The notes under the pieces were generated by a model, which was not told the DNA's origin, made no database searches, and worked only from the letters and a program-made list of their open reading frames with translations. From the NCBI GenBank assembly GCA_964420285.1, contig CAYQTE010000018.1, forward strand, positions 16,947 to 80,946: a stretch of DNA of 64,000 nt, in the 5' to 3' direction. Below are positions 17,596 to 26,405 of the stretch, piece by piece. This DNA comes from CAYQTE01 sp964420285. GTDB taxonomy: Bacteria; Planctomycetota; Phycisphaerae; Tepidisphaerales; Tepidisphaeraceae. Positions within the stretch are counted from its first letter, which is position 1. Each line of letters starts with the position of its first letter. The translations under genes were made by a program, and so were the position numbers.

Positions 17596-20500
17596 CCTTG
17601 GCCGGCTTCCGGGAGAACCACGAGGAAGGCAACCACCTCGAAGTCATCGATTCCCCGGAATTCCCCTTTCATGGCATGTGTTCCGCCGGGCGTGAACAGG
17701 CTGGCGACGGCGCGTTCCTCCTTTTTGCCAACGATGGATGCAATCGCCTTGCCCAGCAAGTCTTGGGCGGCGGACATGTCCTTGCCATCCTTCGTGAGCT
17801 TGTCGAAACTGGCGCAGGCGCCGGCGTCGGGCGTGTCGCGGCCGATGCAGAGTCCTTTCAGACGATCGAGCGCCTGCTTGGCTTGAACAAAGGGAAGCAG
17901 GACTTCGCCGTTGTCGCCGACATGCACAAGATAATGTGGCGCGAGCGGATAACCCGGCTCGATGGCTTTGAGCGCTGCGTCGCCCACGGCCCTGAGACAA
18001 AAGATTACGCCTGGCGGAATTGCGGATTCGCCGCTGCCGGGCGCAGTGATGACGGCAGATGTGCCAAGCGGCAGGTTTTCGACCTTGCCGGCGTTTTCTT
18101 TGAGGAAGCCGGCCAGATCGACGCGGAAATCGGTGAGAGTCAGGTCGGCGATGGAGACGCCGCTGCTGAGGTCTTCGAGGTCGATGACGGCATCCTGAAG
18201 TCTCAGCAGTTGTTTGCGGCGATATTCCAGATCGTTCATCTGGTTGCCGGATTGGAATTCGATGATGTTCTCTTCGCCGGTGGCGGAGATATCGAGGAGC
18301 ACCATCCTGCCGCTGACGCGCTGTTCGAGGTTGATGTATTCTTCGAGTTCGATGTTCGGCCAGAAGTTGATGAGTTGGATGCGATCATTAGGCGAGCCGA
18401 GGCGGTCGATGCGCCCGAACCGCTGGATGATGCGCACGGGGTTCCAGTGGATGTCGTAGTTGATGACGGTGTCACAGTCCTGGAGATTCTGGCCTTCGCT
18501 GATACAGTCGGTGGCAATGAGCAGGTCGATGTCGCCCTCGCTGGCAAGGTCCGCGGGCCGTTCCTTGGAGCGGGGCGAAAACGACGTGATAATGCTGGTG
18601 AAATCCTTGCGGAGATTGGGCAGCGTGGTCTGGTTGTGGCCGGCGCCGGTTACGAGGGCGGAATGCAGGCCGAGTTCCTTTTGCGCCCATCCCGAAAGCT
18701 CGCGATAGAGATAGTGGGCCGTGTCGGCGAACGCGGTGAAAACGATGATCTTGCGGTTGTTGGCATTGAGCGGCCGCCGGCACTTGTTCTGGATGACTTC
18801 GCGAAGGGCGTGGAGTTTGGCATCGCGTGCCGCACCCACCTGTTTTGCGGCCGAAAGCAGGGTGGCGAGGCGGTTGCGATCCTCGGCGAGGTCTTGCCGC
18901 CAGCGGATGCGATCGACATCCTGGAGCAGCACTTTGACTTTGCGCCCGACGAGCAGAGACTCAAATTCCGGATCATCCACATCGACGTTCTCAATGTCGA
19001 TTTCGTCTACCGCGTCGGCTTGCGCTTCGATTTTGGCGAGCGTGGCTTCCACATCGGCGAGTTGGCGCTGAAGCGTGAGCGTGAAGGACGTGACGGAACT
19101 CTCCATGCGCTTGAGGACGTTGATCCGCAGCAGATGGACAAGGCTCTCTTCGCGATCGACCTGCCGGAAGAAACTCTCGCCGCCACGGACTCGCGTGCTG
19201 TATTTAGCGTCGTATGCGGCCTGCTTGTGCGGCAGCACGTAACGCAGTGGCGCATACGCGGCGAGATTCAGGCGCCGGATTTCGTTGTTGATCTCGCGGA
19301 TGGAGCGGAACTGGCCGGCAATATCCACGTCGGGTTTGATGTTGATGGGCTTGAGACGTTCGGGGAAGCGGCCCGTTTCCTGAGTGCCGTAGTATTTTTC
19401 GATGTGCTTGCGGGAACGGGCGATGGTCAACAAATCCAGCAACTTGAAATAGTCGAAGCCGAGCATGTCCATGAGTCGGGCGGGGCGGCGCTCGGCATCC
19501 TCCAAAGCAAGCCAGCGATTGAATTGGAGTTGAGCCTGTCGGACGGTCGCCTCAATGCTGGGAATGCCGTGAGCGTCCAAAGCGGTGTCGTCGGCCTCGG
19601 TGACGAACGCGATCTGGTTTTTCAAGTCGGCCAGTCGATTGTTGACCGGCGTGGCGGAGAGCATGAGGACTCGGGTCTTGACGCCCGCCTGAATAATGCG
19701 GCGCATCAGGCGGTCATAGCGTGTTTCGCGGTCGTTGTGCGCCGCCTTGTTGCGGAAATTGTGGGACTCGTCGATGACGACAAGGTCGTAGTTGCCCCAG
19801 TTGATGTGGGCAAGGTCGATGTCGCCGGAGGTGCCGCCATCACGGGATAGGTCGGTGTGGTTAAGCACGTCGTAGTTGAAGCGGTCGGATGCGAGGAAAT
19901 TGCGGCGGTCGTTGGCCTTGTAGAGCGTCCAATTGTCGCGGAGGCGTTTGGGGACAAGCACCAGCACGCGGTCATTGCGGAGTTCGTAGTATTTGATGAT
20001 GGCCAGTGCCTCGAACGTTTTGCCGAGGCCGACACTGTCGGCAATGATGCAGCCGCCGAGGCGCTCCAGTTTGTCGATCGCGCCGACAACGCCGTCGCGC
20101 TGGAACTTGTAGAGCTTTTTCCAGACGGTGGTGTTGCGGATGCCGGTGGCGGCTTTGACGATGCGGTCTTCGTCCAATTCGTCGCCAAGGTCTTTGAAGA
20201 CGTGGAAGAGCGTCAGGTAATAGATGAGCGAAGCGGCTTTTGGCTCCGCCAGCGCCTGCAAGCGGGCCAGGAATTCATTCTTCTGCTGTTCGCCGCCCGG
20301 CAGTGAACTCCACAGATTGTTAAACCATGACGCCAGAATCGCGGATTCTTCGGGCTTCTCTGAGCACTGAATCAGGCTGAGTTGGTTGCCAGGGGTGATG
20401 CCAAGCCCTTCGGTCGTAAAGGCGCAATTGCCCGTGATGACCCGATGGCTGGGTGATTCTGGCGCGCCGGCGACGAGGATTGATTGTGGCAATGCCCCCG

Positions 20501-20807
20501 GCGCCGCCCGCAGATCGACTTTCTTCTTGACCCAATTGGCACACTCCCGCGCAAGCCAGCGAAGCTGGAGTCGGTTGCGGAAAACTCGATCGGCGGCCGT
20601 TCCGGTCATGCCGAGTTCATCGGTGGACGCCGCCGGAACAACGACGCGGCACTGGCCGACAGATTCAAGTAAATCCCGCAATTCGCCGAACGCGAACAAC
20701 GAAAAGGCTGGCGAAGCAAAAAGGAGCGGTTCGACTTGGGCGGGTGTGAGTGAGCGTCGAAGCTCATCAATCACGCGGTCGGTGCCTGTGTTCTTTACCA
20801 GCTTCAT
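17592..20807 (-). CDS. SNF2-type helicase with PLD-like N-terminal domain
   Basis: About 1071 residues. Residues 1-170 resemble a degenerate phospholipase-D-like domain (SHRVITGNCAFTTEG in place of an intact HxK motif). The SF2/SNF2 motor follows: ADSVGLGKT at 257-265, DESHNFRNKA from 346, motif III MLSATPVNN, IVFTAFADTAHYL, DLLIATDCISEGQNLQ, and motif VI QRFGRIDRLGS near 800. This helicase type is known from helicase-methylase and DISARM-like defence loci. The frame is open to 20876, but the ATG at 20807 (MKLVKNTG) begins the conserved part. It is the first gene of the seven-gene minus-strand block and is divergent from rmuC across 243 bp that should hold both promoters. Confidence 0.88.
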   Translation of the reverse strand: MKLVKNTGTDRVIDELRRSLTPAQVEPLLFASPAFSLFAFGELRDLLESVGQCRVVVPAASTDELGMTGTAADRVFRNRLQLRWLARECANWVKKKVDLRAAPGALPQSILVAGAPESPSHRVITGNCAFTTEGLGITPGNQLSLIQCSEKPEESAILASWFNNLWSSLPGGEQQKNEFLARLQALAEPKAASLIYYLTLFHVFKDLGDELDEDRIVKAATGIRNTTVWKKLYKFQRDGVVGAIDKLERLGGCIIADSVGLGKTFEALAIIKYYELRNDRVLVLVPKRLRDNWTLYKANDRRNFLASDRFNYDVLNHTDLSRDGGTSGDIDLAHINWGNYDLVVIDESHNFRNKAAHNDRETRYDRLMRRIIQAGVKTRVLMLSATPVNNRLADLKNQIAFVTEADDTALDAHGIPSIEATVRQAQLQFNRWLALEDAERRPARLMDMLGFDYFKLLDLLTIARSRKHIEKYYGTQETGRFPERLKPINIKPDVDIAGQFRSIREINNEIRRLNLAAYAPLRYVLPHKQAAYDAKYSTRVRGGESFFRQVDREESLVHLLRINVLKRMESSVTSFTLTLQRQLADVEATLAKIEAQADAVDEIDIENVDVDDPEFESLLVGRKVKVLLQDVDRIRWRQDLAEDRNRLATLLSAAKQVGAARDAKLHALREVIQNKCRRPLNANNRKIIVFTAFADTAHYLYRELSGWAQKELGLHSALVTGAGHNQTTLPNLRKDFTSIITSFSPRSKERPADLASEGDIDLLIATDCISEGQNLQDCDTVINYDIHWNPVRIIQRFGRIDRLGSPNDRIQLINFWPNIELEEYINLEQRVSGRMVLLDISATGEENIIEFQSGNQMNDLEYRRKQLLRLQDAVIDLEDLSSGVSIADLTLTDFRVDLAGFLKENAGKVENLPLGTSAVITAPGSGESAIPPGVIFCLRAVGDAALKAIEPGYPLAPHYLVHVGDNGEVLLPFVQAKQALDRLKGLCIGRDTPDAGACASFDKLTKDGKDMSAAQDLLGKAIASIVGKKEERAVASLFTPGGTHAMKGEFRGIDDFEVVAFLVVLPEAGQG

Positions 20808-21050
20808 CTGTGACCCATACTCAAGTCTTTGCTGATGGGATGGAGCAAACCTAACCCCTTTAGGACTAACGAGCAAGCCTCAAGTGGGCCTCAAGTCGGC
20901 CACGTTTGGTCCCTCGTCTTGACAGCAGGTCGGCGATCGTGCTTTCATGTCGTGGTTCCCTGCCCCGCAACGCGCGCTGCCCTTGAGGGTGCAACACAGC
21001 AATTGGCTGGTTGGATCGTTTCGGGCTGGTGAACGCGAAAAGGAGACACT

Positions 21051-22499
21051 GTGGAAAACATCATTCCCATTGGAGCACTTCTGGTCGGAATCGCCCTTGG
21101 AGCGGTCGCGGTATATTTTTTCATGCTGGCGAAAGTGACGCACACCGAAAACCTTTCCAAGGCGACGGCCGATGGTGAACTTGCTCAACTTCGAGAGCGT
21201 GTCCAGGGGAGAGATGTGGCGATCGACGGTCTGAAGGCAGACCTCGGAGCAAGGGATCGGACGATTGAGTCGTTGCAAAACACGGTCACTACGCTGAAGT
21301 CCAATGACGCGAAATTGTCGGCCACGCTGATCGAGGAGCGAAAGGCCGCTGCCGAGAAACTAGCGCTGCTCGATGAGGCTCGTCAAAAGCTCTCGGATGC
21401 ATTCAAAGCCCTCGCGGCAGAGTGCCTCGAGGCGAGTAACGCGTCGTTCCTTGAGTTGGCGAAGACCAGCCTTGAGAAATATCAGGAAACAGCCAAGGGC
21501 GATCTCGCTAGTCGCCAACAGGCAATCGCCGAGTTGGTCAAGCCGGTCAGAGAAACGCTCGACAAGGTCGATGCCAAGATGCAGGAAATCGAGAAAGTTC
21601 GGGCCGAGGCTTATGGTGGCTTGGTGGAACAGGTCAGGTCGCTTGCGGAAGCCGGCAAGGAATTAAGGGGTGAAACGTCAAACCTCGTGCAAGCCCTCCG
21701 ACGGCCAAGCGCCCGTGGTCGCTGGGGTGAAATTCAGTTGAAGCGCGTTGTAGAAATGGCCGGCATGTTGAATCACTGCGACTTCCGCGAGCAGCAATCC
21801 GTTGGCACCGAGGATGGCCAGTTGCGTCCAGACGTTGTAGTGCAGTTGCCAGGGCACAAGAACATTGTCGTGGATGCGAAGACCCCATTGGCGGCGTTCC
21901 TTGACGCCATTCAGGCACCGGACGAGTTAACGCGGGTTGCGAAACTCAAGGATCACGCTCGGCAGGTGCGGACGCACATGACCCAGTTGGGCCGCAAGTC
22001 TTACTTCGAGCAGTTCTCGCCGGCGCCCGAGTTTGTCGTCCTCTTCTTGCCCGGCGAGTCTTTCTTCAGTGCGGCTCTGGAACACGATCCGGCTTTGATC
22101 GAATTCGGCGTAGACCAAAACGTGATTGTGGCCACACCCACGACACTCATCGCGCTGTTGCGCGCCGTGGCCTACGGCTGGCGTCAGGAGCGACTAGCCG
22201 AGAACGCAAAGGAAATTTGCGACCTTGGCAAGGACATGTACAAGAGAATCTCAGATATGGGCTCGCATTTCGCCGTAGTCGGCAAGTCTCTCGAAAAGGC
22301 GAATGAGGCATACAACCAAACGGTTGCGTCGCTTGAATCGAGAGTCTTGGTGACCGCCAGAAAGTTCCGCGATCTGGATGCGGCGGCCGCCGGGGATGAG
22401 ATCAAAGAGATTGCCCCTGTTGAGCGCGTACCCAGGCTTCTTCAATCCCCTGAGCTTGTGCCGCCGTTACCGGCCGCGCCGGGGGGTGGTATTATGTGA
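21051..22499 (+). CDS. rmuC: DNA recombination protein RmuC
   Basis: 482 residues. An N-terminal membrane anchor (IGALLVGIALGAVAVYFFML) is followed by a long coiled coil (about 40-210) and then the RmuC core with RPSARGRWGEIQLKRVVE, DFREQQ, RPDVVVQLP, VVDAKTPL and FLPGESFF. The core has a PD-(D/E)xK-like fold and is thought to limit inversions or process DNA ends. The GTG start at 21051 has AAGGAG just upstream. The gene is commonly chromosomal, so its position between two defence blocks may be chance, but rmuC is also found in defence islands. Confidence 0.93.
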   Translation: MENIIPIGALLVGIALGAVAVYFFMLAKVTHTENLSKATADGELAQLRERVQGRDVAIDGLKADLGARDRTIESLQNTVTTLKSNDAKLSATLIEERKAAAEKLALLDEARQKLSDAFKALAAECLEASNASFLELAKTSLEKYQETAKGDLASRQQAIAELVKPVRETLDKVDAKMQEIEKVRAEAYGGLVEQVRSLAEAGKELRGETSNLVQALRRPSARGRWGEIQLKRVVEMAGMLNHCDFREQQSVGTEDGQLRPDVVVQLPGHKNIVVDAKTPLAAFLDAIQAPDELTRVAKLKDHARQVRTHMTQLGRKSYFEQFSPAPEFVVLFLPGESFFSAALEHDPALIEFGVDQNVIVATPTTLIALLRAVAYGWRQERLAENAKEICDLGKDMYKRISDMGSHFAVVGKSLEKANEAYNQTVASLESRVLVTARKFRDLDAAAAGDEIKEIAPVERVPRLLQSPELVPPLPAAPGGGIM

Positions 22500-22562
22500 A
22501 CACTATGCCGCTGGGCTTTCTCGCCCAACAGCAAGCGAGCAACAATCTAGGAGATGCGTCGA

Positions 22563-23630
22563 ATGGCAGAGCGTACGAGCAAATTTGAAATTCCGAGGCA
22601 CATAGAGCGATATCTAGCCGCCTTGTCAAAACTGTATGCCCAAGAGGGGAAACGGCAACTACAGGAAATCATCGTAAACGCCCAAACGCGAGTGCATGAG
22701 GAATTTAGCTACGATAACTGGAACGGCGGCACCTATGGACACGCAATCTACCTTGTGATTCCAGAAGCGATTTTCCTGAGTTCCGTAAACAGCAAGGACA
22801 ACATTGAGAAACAAATCACACAGGATTTGAACAGGATACACAACGTTCAAAACGAATTCATCGAGACGGTGTTTCTTGAAATGGAAGCCCTCAGTGATCC
22901 CGAATGGCGCAAAGCCTCAGGCTTACTCGCTACCGGACAGCGTGTCGTTACCGTAGACGCGGCAAAACGTATCTGGGGCGACGAGGGATTTCGGGTCTTT
23001 CTTAGTCATAAATCCGAGGTTAAGAAGGAGACCACCGAATTAAAAAAACAACTGCGACTATATGGGATATCCTCGTTTGTGGCACATGTTGATATTCGGC
23101 CTACAAAAGAGTGGCAGGATGAGATCGAGAATGCACTCGCCAGCATGGACGGGTTCGTAGCACTTATGACTGACAAGTTTCACGACAGCGAGTGGACAGA
23201 CCAAGAGGTAGGCTTCGCGATTGCCCGCGGAATACCGATTATCGCGATACGGTTGGGGATGGACCCCTACGGATTCATTGGCAAATTTCAGGCGATCACG
23301 AGTCCGTGGGAAAAAGCCCACGAACAGATTGCAAAGACTTTGATCAGGCACGACCGGATGTTTAGCGCCTACGTTCAAGCTCTACGAAAATGCGAGCGAT
23401 GGGAAGATGGAAACATTATCGCTGGGGCACTAGACGGAATCGAGCGGCTGACGACGGAGCAAATCAATGATTTAGTTTCCACCTACAACGAATGCGACCA
23501 CCTACGTGGAAGTTGGGGATTCAACGGCGAAAAGTCGCAGTGGTACGGGCCGGGTTTAGTGTGGCACCTCAACCGATTAGGGTCACGCCGGTTCAAATTC
23601 TCACGGGCAGGTCAGATCGAAACCGTATGA
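22563..23630 (+). CDS. TIR-domain protein with unknown N-terminal domain
   Basis: About 355 residues. A TIR domain spans roughly 142-250: GFRVFLSHKSE (first strand and box 1), then EWQDEIENALASMDGFVALMTD, holding the likely catalytic Glu of a NAD-consuming TIR, and EVGFAIARGIPIIAIRLG. Residues 1-140 form an alpha/beta region I do not recognise, and about 80 residues follow the TIR. TIR proteins of this kind deplete NAD+ or make a cyclic ADP-ribose signal on phage sensing. AGGAG lies 9 bp before the ATG at 22563 and directly against an in-frame ATG at 22554, so I prefer the former. No ThsA-like partner is next to it, so it may act alone. Confidence 0.82.
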   Translation: MAERTSKFEIPRHIERYLAALSKLYAQEGKRQLQEIIVNAQTRVHEEFSYDNWNGGTYGHAIYLVIPEAIFLSSVNSKDNIEKQITQDLNRIHNVQNEFIETVFLEMEALSDPEWRKASGLLATGQRVVTVDAAKRIWGDEGFRVFLSHKSEVKKETTELKKQLRLYGISSFVAHVDIRPTKEWQDEIENALASMDGFVALMTDKFHDSEWTDQEVGFAIARGIPIIAIRLGMDPYGFIGKFQAITSPWEKAHEQIAKTLIRHDRMFSAYVQALRKCERWEDGNIIAGALDGIERLTTEQINDLVSTYNECDHLRGSWGFNGEKSQWYGPGLVWHLNRLGSRRFKFSRAGQIETV

Positions 23631-23766
23631 ATTGAGTGGTGCGATTGTCCAGCCAGCGGGGGGCGGACCGCTTTCAGCCTGGGTTGTCCTGCCCCTGCGG
23701 CAACACGGCAATAGAAAACTCAGCCGAAGTGCCAACTACCCGCACGCCGATTTCGCTTGATAATAT

Positions 23767-23804
23767 GCCATAAATGTCGTATGTTCAACGGCGACTTTTA
23801 TGGC
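23767..23804. promoter_or_regulatory. Inverted repeat over the XRE start codon, probable operator
   Basis: GCCATAAATGTCG (23767-23779) and CGACTTTTATGGC (23792-23804) are inverted copies matching at 12 of 13 positions, separated by 12 bp. The right arm contains the ATG of the XRE gene at 23800, and the sequence TAATAT just before the left arm (23761-23766) could be its -10 box. A protein bound here would block both transcription and translation start, so autoregulation by the XRE protein is likely. In RNA the same repeat could form a hairpin hiding the start codon. Confidence 0.6.
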
Positions 23805-24189
23805 TCAGTCTATTCAATCTGTCTCCAAGGGACTAAACGATCGCCGCAAAAAGCTCGGGATCAGTTGCTCAGTGCTGGCAAAGCGAATCGGTGTCAGTCT
23901 GCGCACCGTCCAGCGTATTCTGTCCGGCGAAGAAACGAATCCTGGGTTTTCAACAATACTATCCTTGGCGAGCGAGTTGGGTATTGGCGTTCGCTTCGTT
24001 GACGAGGCGGACGTTCGCACGATGCGCCGGCGTCAGGCAGAGAGAAAGGCCGATCGAATTCTGGCAATCGTTCAGGGTAGTTCGGCGCTTGAGGGCCAGG
24101 CACTTTCGCGCCGATCACGGAGGGATCTGCGTGGGAAGACAATCCACGAACTCCTTGGCGGTTCAGATCGCAAGCTTTGGGCAGACTGA
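23800..24189 (+). CDS. XRE-family regulator
   Basis: 129 residues. The HTH is at about 8-65: LNDRRKKLGISCSVLAKRIG, SLRTVQRILSGEETNPG and ILSLASELGIGVRF. The C-terminal half is Arg-rich (RRRQAERKADRIL, LSRRSRRDLRG) and may be a dimer or effector domain. No toxin gene is directly adjacent, although the protein has the size of an antitoxin or of a regulator of a TA/defence gene. The 13-bp inverted repeat over its own start suggests negative autoregulation. The flanking gaps (23631-23766 and 24190-24300) show no other gene. Confidence 0.72.
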   Translation: MAQSIQSVSKGLNDRRKKLGISCSVLAKRIGVSLRTVQRILSGEETNPGFSTILSLASELGIGVRFVDEADVRTMRRRQAERKADRILAIVQGSSALEGQALSRRSRRDLRGKTIHELLGGSDRKLWAD

Positions 24190-24300
24190 TTGCCGAGCGG
24201 AAAGTCTCGACCCATGATACGTCGCTACGATTAGGGAGTCTTTGGCGATCCAGATGTTGTACGGTAATGTGTCGGCGTCGGCCGGCTTGGATGGTCCAAA

Positions 24301-25146
24301 ATGAAAACATACGGCAGCGGCAAAGCGGGGCAGTACCCCAAGCAGGAGGCGGATAAGCTGTATGACCGCATGCAGATACGCATGCTGACGGTTGTTGGCG
24401 TTGCCGCATTCTTCGCTGGGGCGTGTGTCGGATATTACGCATTCCCGTTTATTTTCAGGCATGTTTCCTGGGCACAGCGCGTGCCCGTGGCTGCGTATTG
24501 GATCGGGTTCTCTGCGTTTGGTGTGACTTCAGTCGCCGCCACATATTACTTGGCCTGCGGAATTCATGGGCCGTTGGACAGGCTTGCCAGAGAGAGAGTC
24601 CGCCATTTACGCGGGGGCCAGACGGAGGCGCTGGTTGCGTATTCACTCCGATCGTTCAATGACAAGTGGCATCTGTTCAACGGAATAGCAATGAAAGGCG
24701 GTGGCGACATCGACCATGTCCTGGTCGGCCCCGGCGGTCTGTATTGCTTGTCCACAAAGTCTGCGAAGGGCATATATACGAGGGAACAGGACGGCCGGGT
24801 GCTTCTGAATGGAAAACCGACCGACGACGTTGCCGAGGCGCAGCGGCTTGCGATGACGCTGCGGAACTGGCTGGAAGCCCGTCTCCAATCAGATCACGGG
24901 GTAAAGTCCATCCCATTCGTGCGGCCCGTGTTGGTCGTGCCTTTCGCGTTTATCGATTTCCCGTACTCGACGATGAATGTCTGGGTGGTGGATGAGTACA
25001 AATTCTTCGATGTGGCAGATACAGCAAAAGCCACGCTGAGTGCTACCACCGTGGAAGGGTGCGTGAAGATTCTTAAGGAGTTAACTGGATGGGATGAGCG
25101 ACCCGCACAGATCGAAGGCGACAAGGCGGTGCAGGCCGTCAAATAA
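24301..25146 (+). CDS. Membrane protein with NERD (nuclease-related) domain
   Basis: 281 residues. Two membrane spans near 28-50 (MLTVVGVAAFFAGACVGYYAF) and 65-85 anchor the protein. A NERD domain follows at about 105-225: a Glu-containing helix (GGQTEALVAYSL), the metal-binding core GGGDIDHVLVGPGGLY, and STKSAKG with the catalytic-type Lys. NERD domains belong to the restriction-endonuclease fold, so a membrane-tethered nuclease is the natural reading. The ATG at 24301 lacks a clear ribosome site, but the first membrane span begins soon after. Its substrate is unknown. A role in clearing incoming DNA fits the location but is inference. Confidence 0.75.
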   Translation: MKTYGSGKAGQYPKQEADKLYDRMQIRMLTVVGVAAFFAGACVGYYAFPFIFRHVSWAQRVPVAAYWIGFSAFGVTSVAATYYLACGIHGPLDRLARERVRHLRGGQTEALVAYSLRSFNDKWHLFNGIAMKGGGDIDHVLVGPGGLYCLSTKSAKGIYTREQDGRVLLNGKPTDDVAEAQRLAMTLRNWLEARLQSDHGVKSIPFVRPVLVVPFAFIDFPYSTMNVWVVDEYKFFDVADTAKATLSATTVEGCVKILKELTGWDERPAQIEGDKAVQAVK

Positions 25147-25390
25147 TTACCAAATGCCCAAACCGCAACGCGCCAGGTTTTGCCACAGGCAGTCTCATTT
25201 CCCTTCCCCCTCCGTGCGGCGCGCGTCCCGAACCTGCTCGATGATCCTAACCCGAAGCGGCGGCGGCACGCTCAGCCAGATCACTGCCAATTGCTGCACA
25301 AGGGCGTCAATGGCGGCGCTGTCTTTGTCCAATATATGTCCACTGGCCGGAAAAACATGCGTATTCCCTCGGGAAAACGATGATTCCTCG

Positions 25391-25412
25391 TATCCAACTG
25401 AGCTACGGGTGC
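25391..25412 (-). pseudogene. tRNA 5'-half fragment
   Basis: The minus strand here reads GCACCCGTAGCTCAGTTGG followed by ATA, which is a textbook tRNA acceptor strand, GCTC D-stem and D-loop. After that no D-stem closure, anticodon arm or T-arm can be found, so this is a fragment and not a working tRNA. Mobile islands often use tRNA genes as integration sites, and remnants mark old island edges. The rest of the gap 25147-25571 shows no gene. Confidence 0.45.
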
Positions 25413-25571
25413 TCAAGACAATCGCATTATACATCGGATCATCCGAATAAACTGCATCCGTTCCGGCGATCTACTGCCCACCCGCTCTGGCCAACCCCCG
25501 CCATCGGCGGTATTCTGCGCACGGCCATTCGGGAGGGATTCGCCGCCGCAATGCCGGAGACTGGGAACGCC

Positions 25572-26405
25572 ATGAGCGAGGTTAAGTTCGACGAGATCGG
25601 CTACTGGTCCGAGGTGAAGCTCGATATCGTGCGCAAGTACGCCCATGCGTATTCCAGCATCTTGGCCAAACACGAGCAGAGCATCAAGGCTCACCTGTAC
25701 GTTGACGCATTCGCCGGGGCTGGCGTGCATATCTCCCGAAGGACGGGCGAGTTCGTCCCCGGCAGTCCGCTCAACGCCCTCAACGTCGAGCCACCGTTTA
25801 AGGAGTTCCATTTTATCGACCTCGACGGGACCCGGGCGGACCATCTGCGCAAGATTGCCGGTAACCGTAAGGACGTGTACGTTTACGACGAAGACTGCAA
25901 TAAAATCTTAGTCGAAAAGGTGTTCATTCGCGCCCGGTATCAAGACTACAAGCGCGCTCTGTGCCTTCTCGATCCGTACGGACTCAATCTCGATTGGCAG
26001 GTCATGGAGACTGCCGGAAAAATGGGATCGATCGAAATATTCCTGAACTTCATGGTCATGGACATGAACATGAATGTCCTCTGGCGCGACCCTGACAAGG
26101 TGAGCCCCACGCAGGTCGCTCGCATGAACCGGTTCTGGGGTGACGACTCGTGGAAACGGGCGGCGTACGACGCTTCCCAAAGCCTCTTCAAAATCCCGGA
26201 GAAAACGAGTAACGAAGACGTCGCTCAGGCTTTTCGGGAACGGCTCAAGAAGGTGGCTGGGTTTAAGTTCGTGCCCGACCCGATGCCGATGCGAAACTCG
26301 CAAGGCGCCATTGTCTATTACCTGTTTTTCGCCTCGCCGGACCCAACGGGTGATAAGATCGTCAAGGATATCTTCGACACCTACCGCGACCGCAGGAGCA
26401 CCTGA
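25572..26405 (+). CDS. tcmP: Three-Cys-motif partner protein TcmP
   Basis: About 277 residues. It has a methyltransferase-like Rossmann pattern: LYVDAFAGAGVH near residue 37 (motif I), FHFIDLDGTRADHLR near 75, and CLLDPYGLNLDW near 130, where DPYG sits at the motif IV position. This matches TcmP proteins, named for lying next to a three-cysteine-motif protein, and the next gene is exactly such a protein. The frame is open back to 25380, but residues before the ATG at 25572 (MSEVKFDEIGYW) are not protein-like and would cover the tRNA fragment. Stop and next start overlap by one base. The pair may modify a nucleic acid, but I know of no proven activity. Confidence 0.78.
   Translation: MSEVKFDEIGYWSEVKLDIVRKYAHAYSSILAKHEQSIKAHLYVDAFAGAGVHISRRTGEFVPGSPLNALNVEPPFKEFHFIDLDGTRADHLRKIAGNRKDVYVYDEDCNKILVEKVFIRARYQDYKRALCLLDPYGLNLDWQVMETAGKMGSIEIFLNFMVMDMNMNVLWRDPDKVSPTQVARMNRFWGDDSWKRAAYDASQSLFKIPEKTSNEDVAQAFRERLKKVAGFKFVPDPMPMRNSQGAIVYYLFFASPDPTGDKIVKDIFDTYRDRRST

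Noticed and set aside
17598..19850. A very long open frame on the plus strand opposite the SNF2 helicase gene
   Set aside because: The minus-strand gene shows all helicase motifs. The plus-strand product has the skewed Glu/Asp/Ala/Val composition of an antisense shadow, and GC-rich codon bias makes such frames common.
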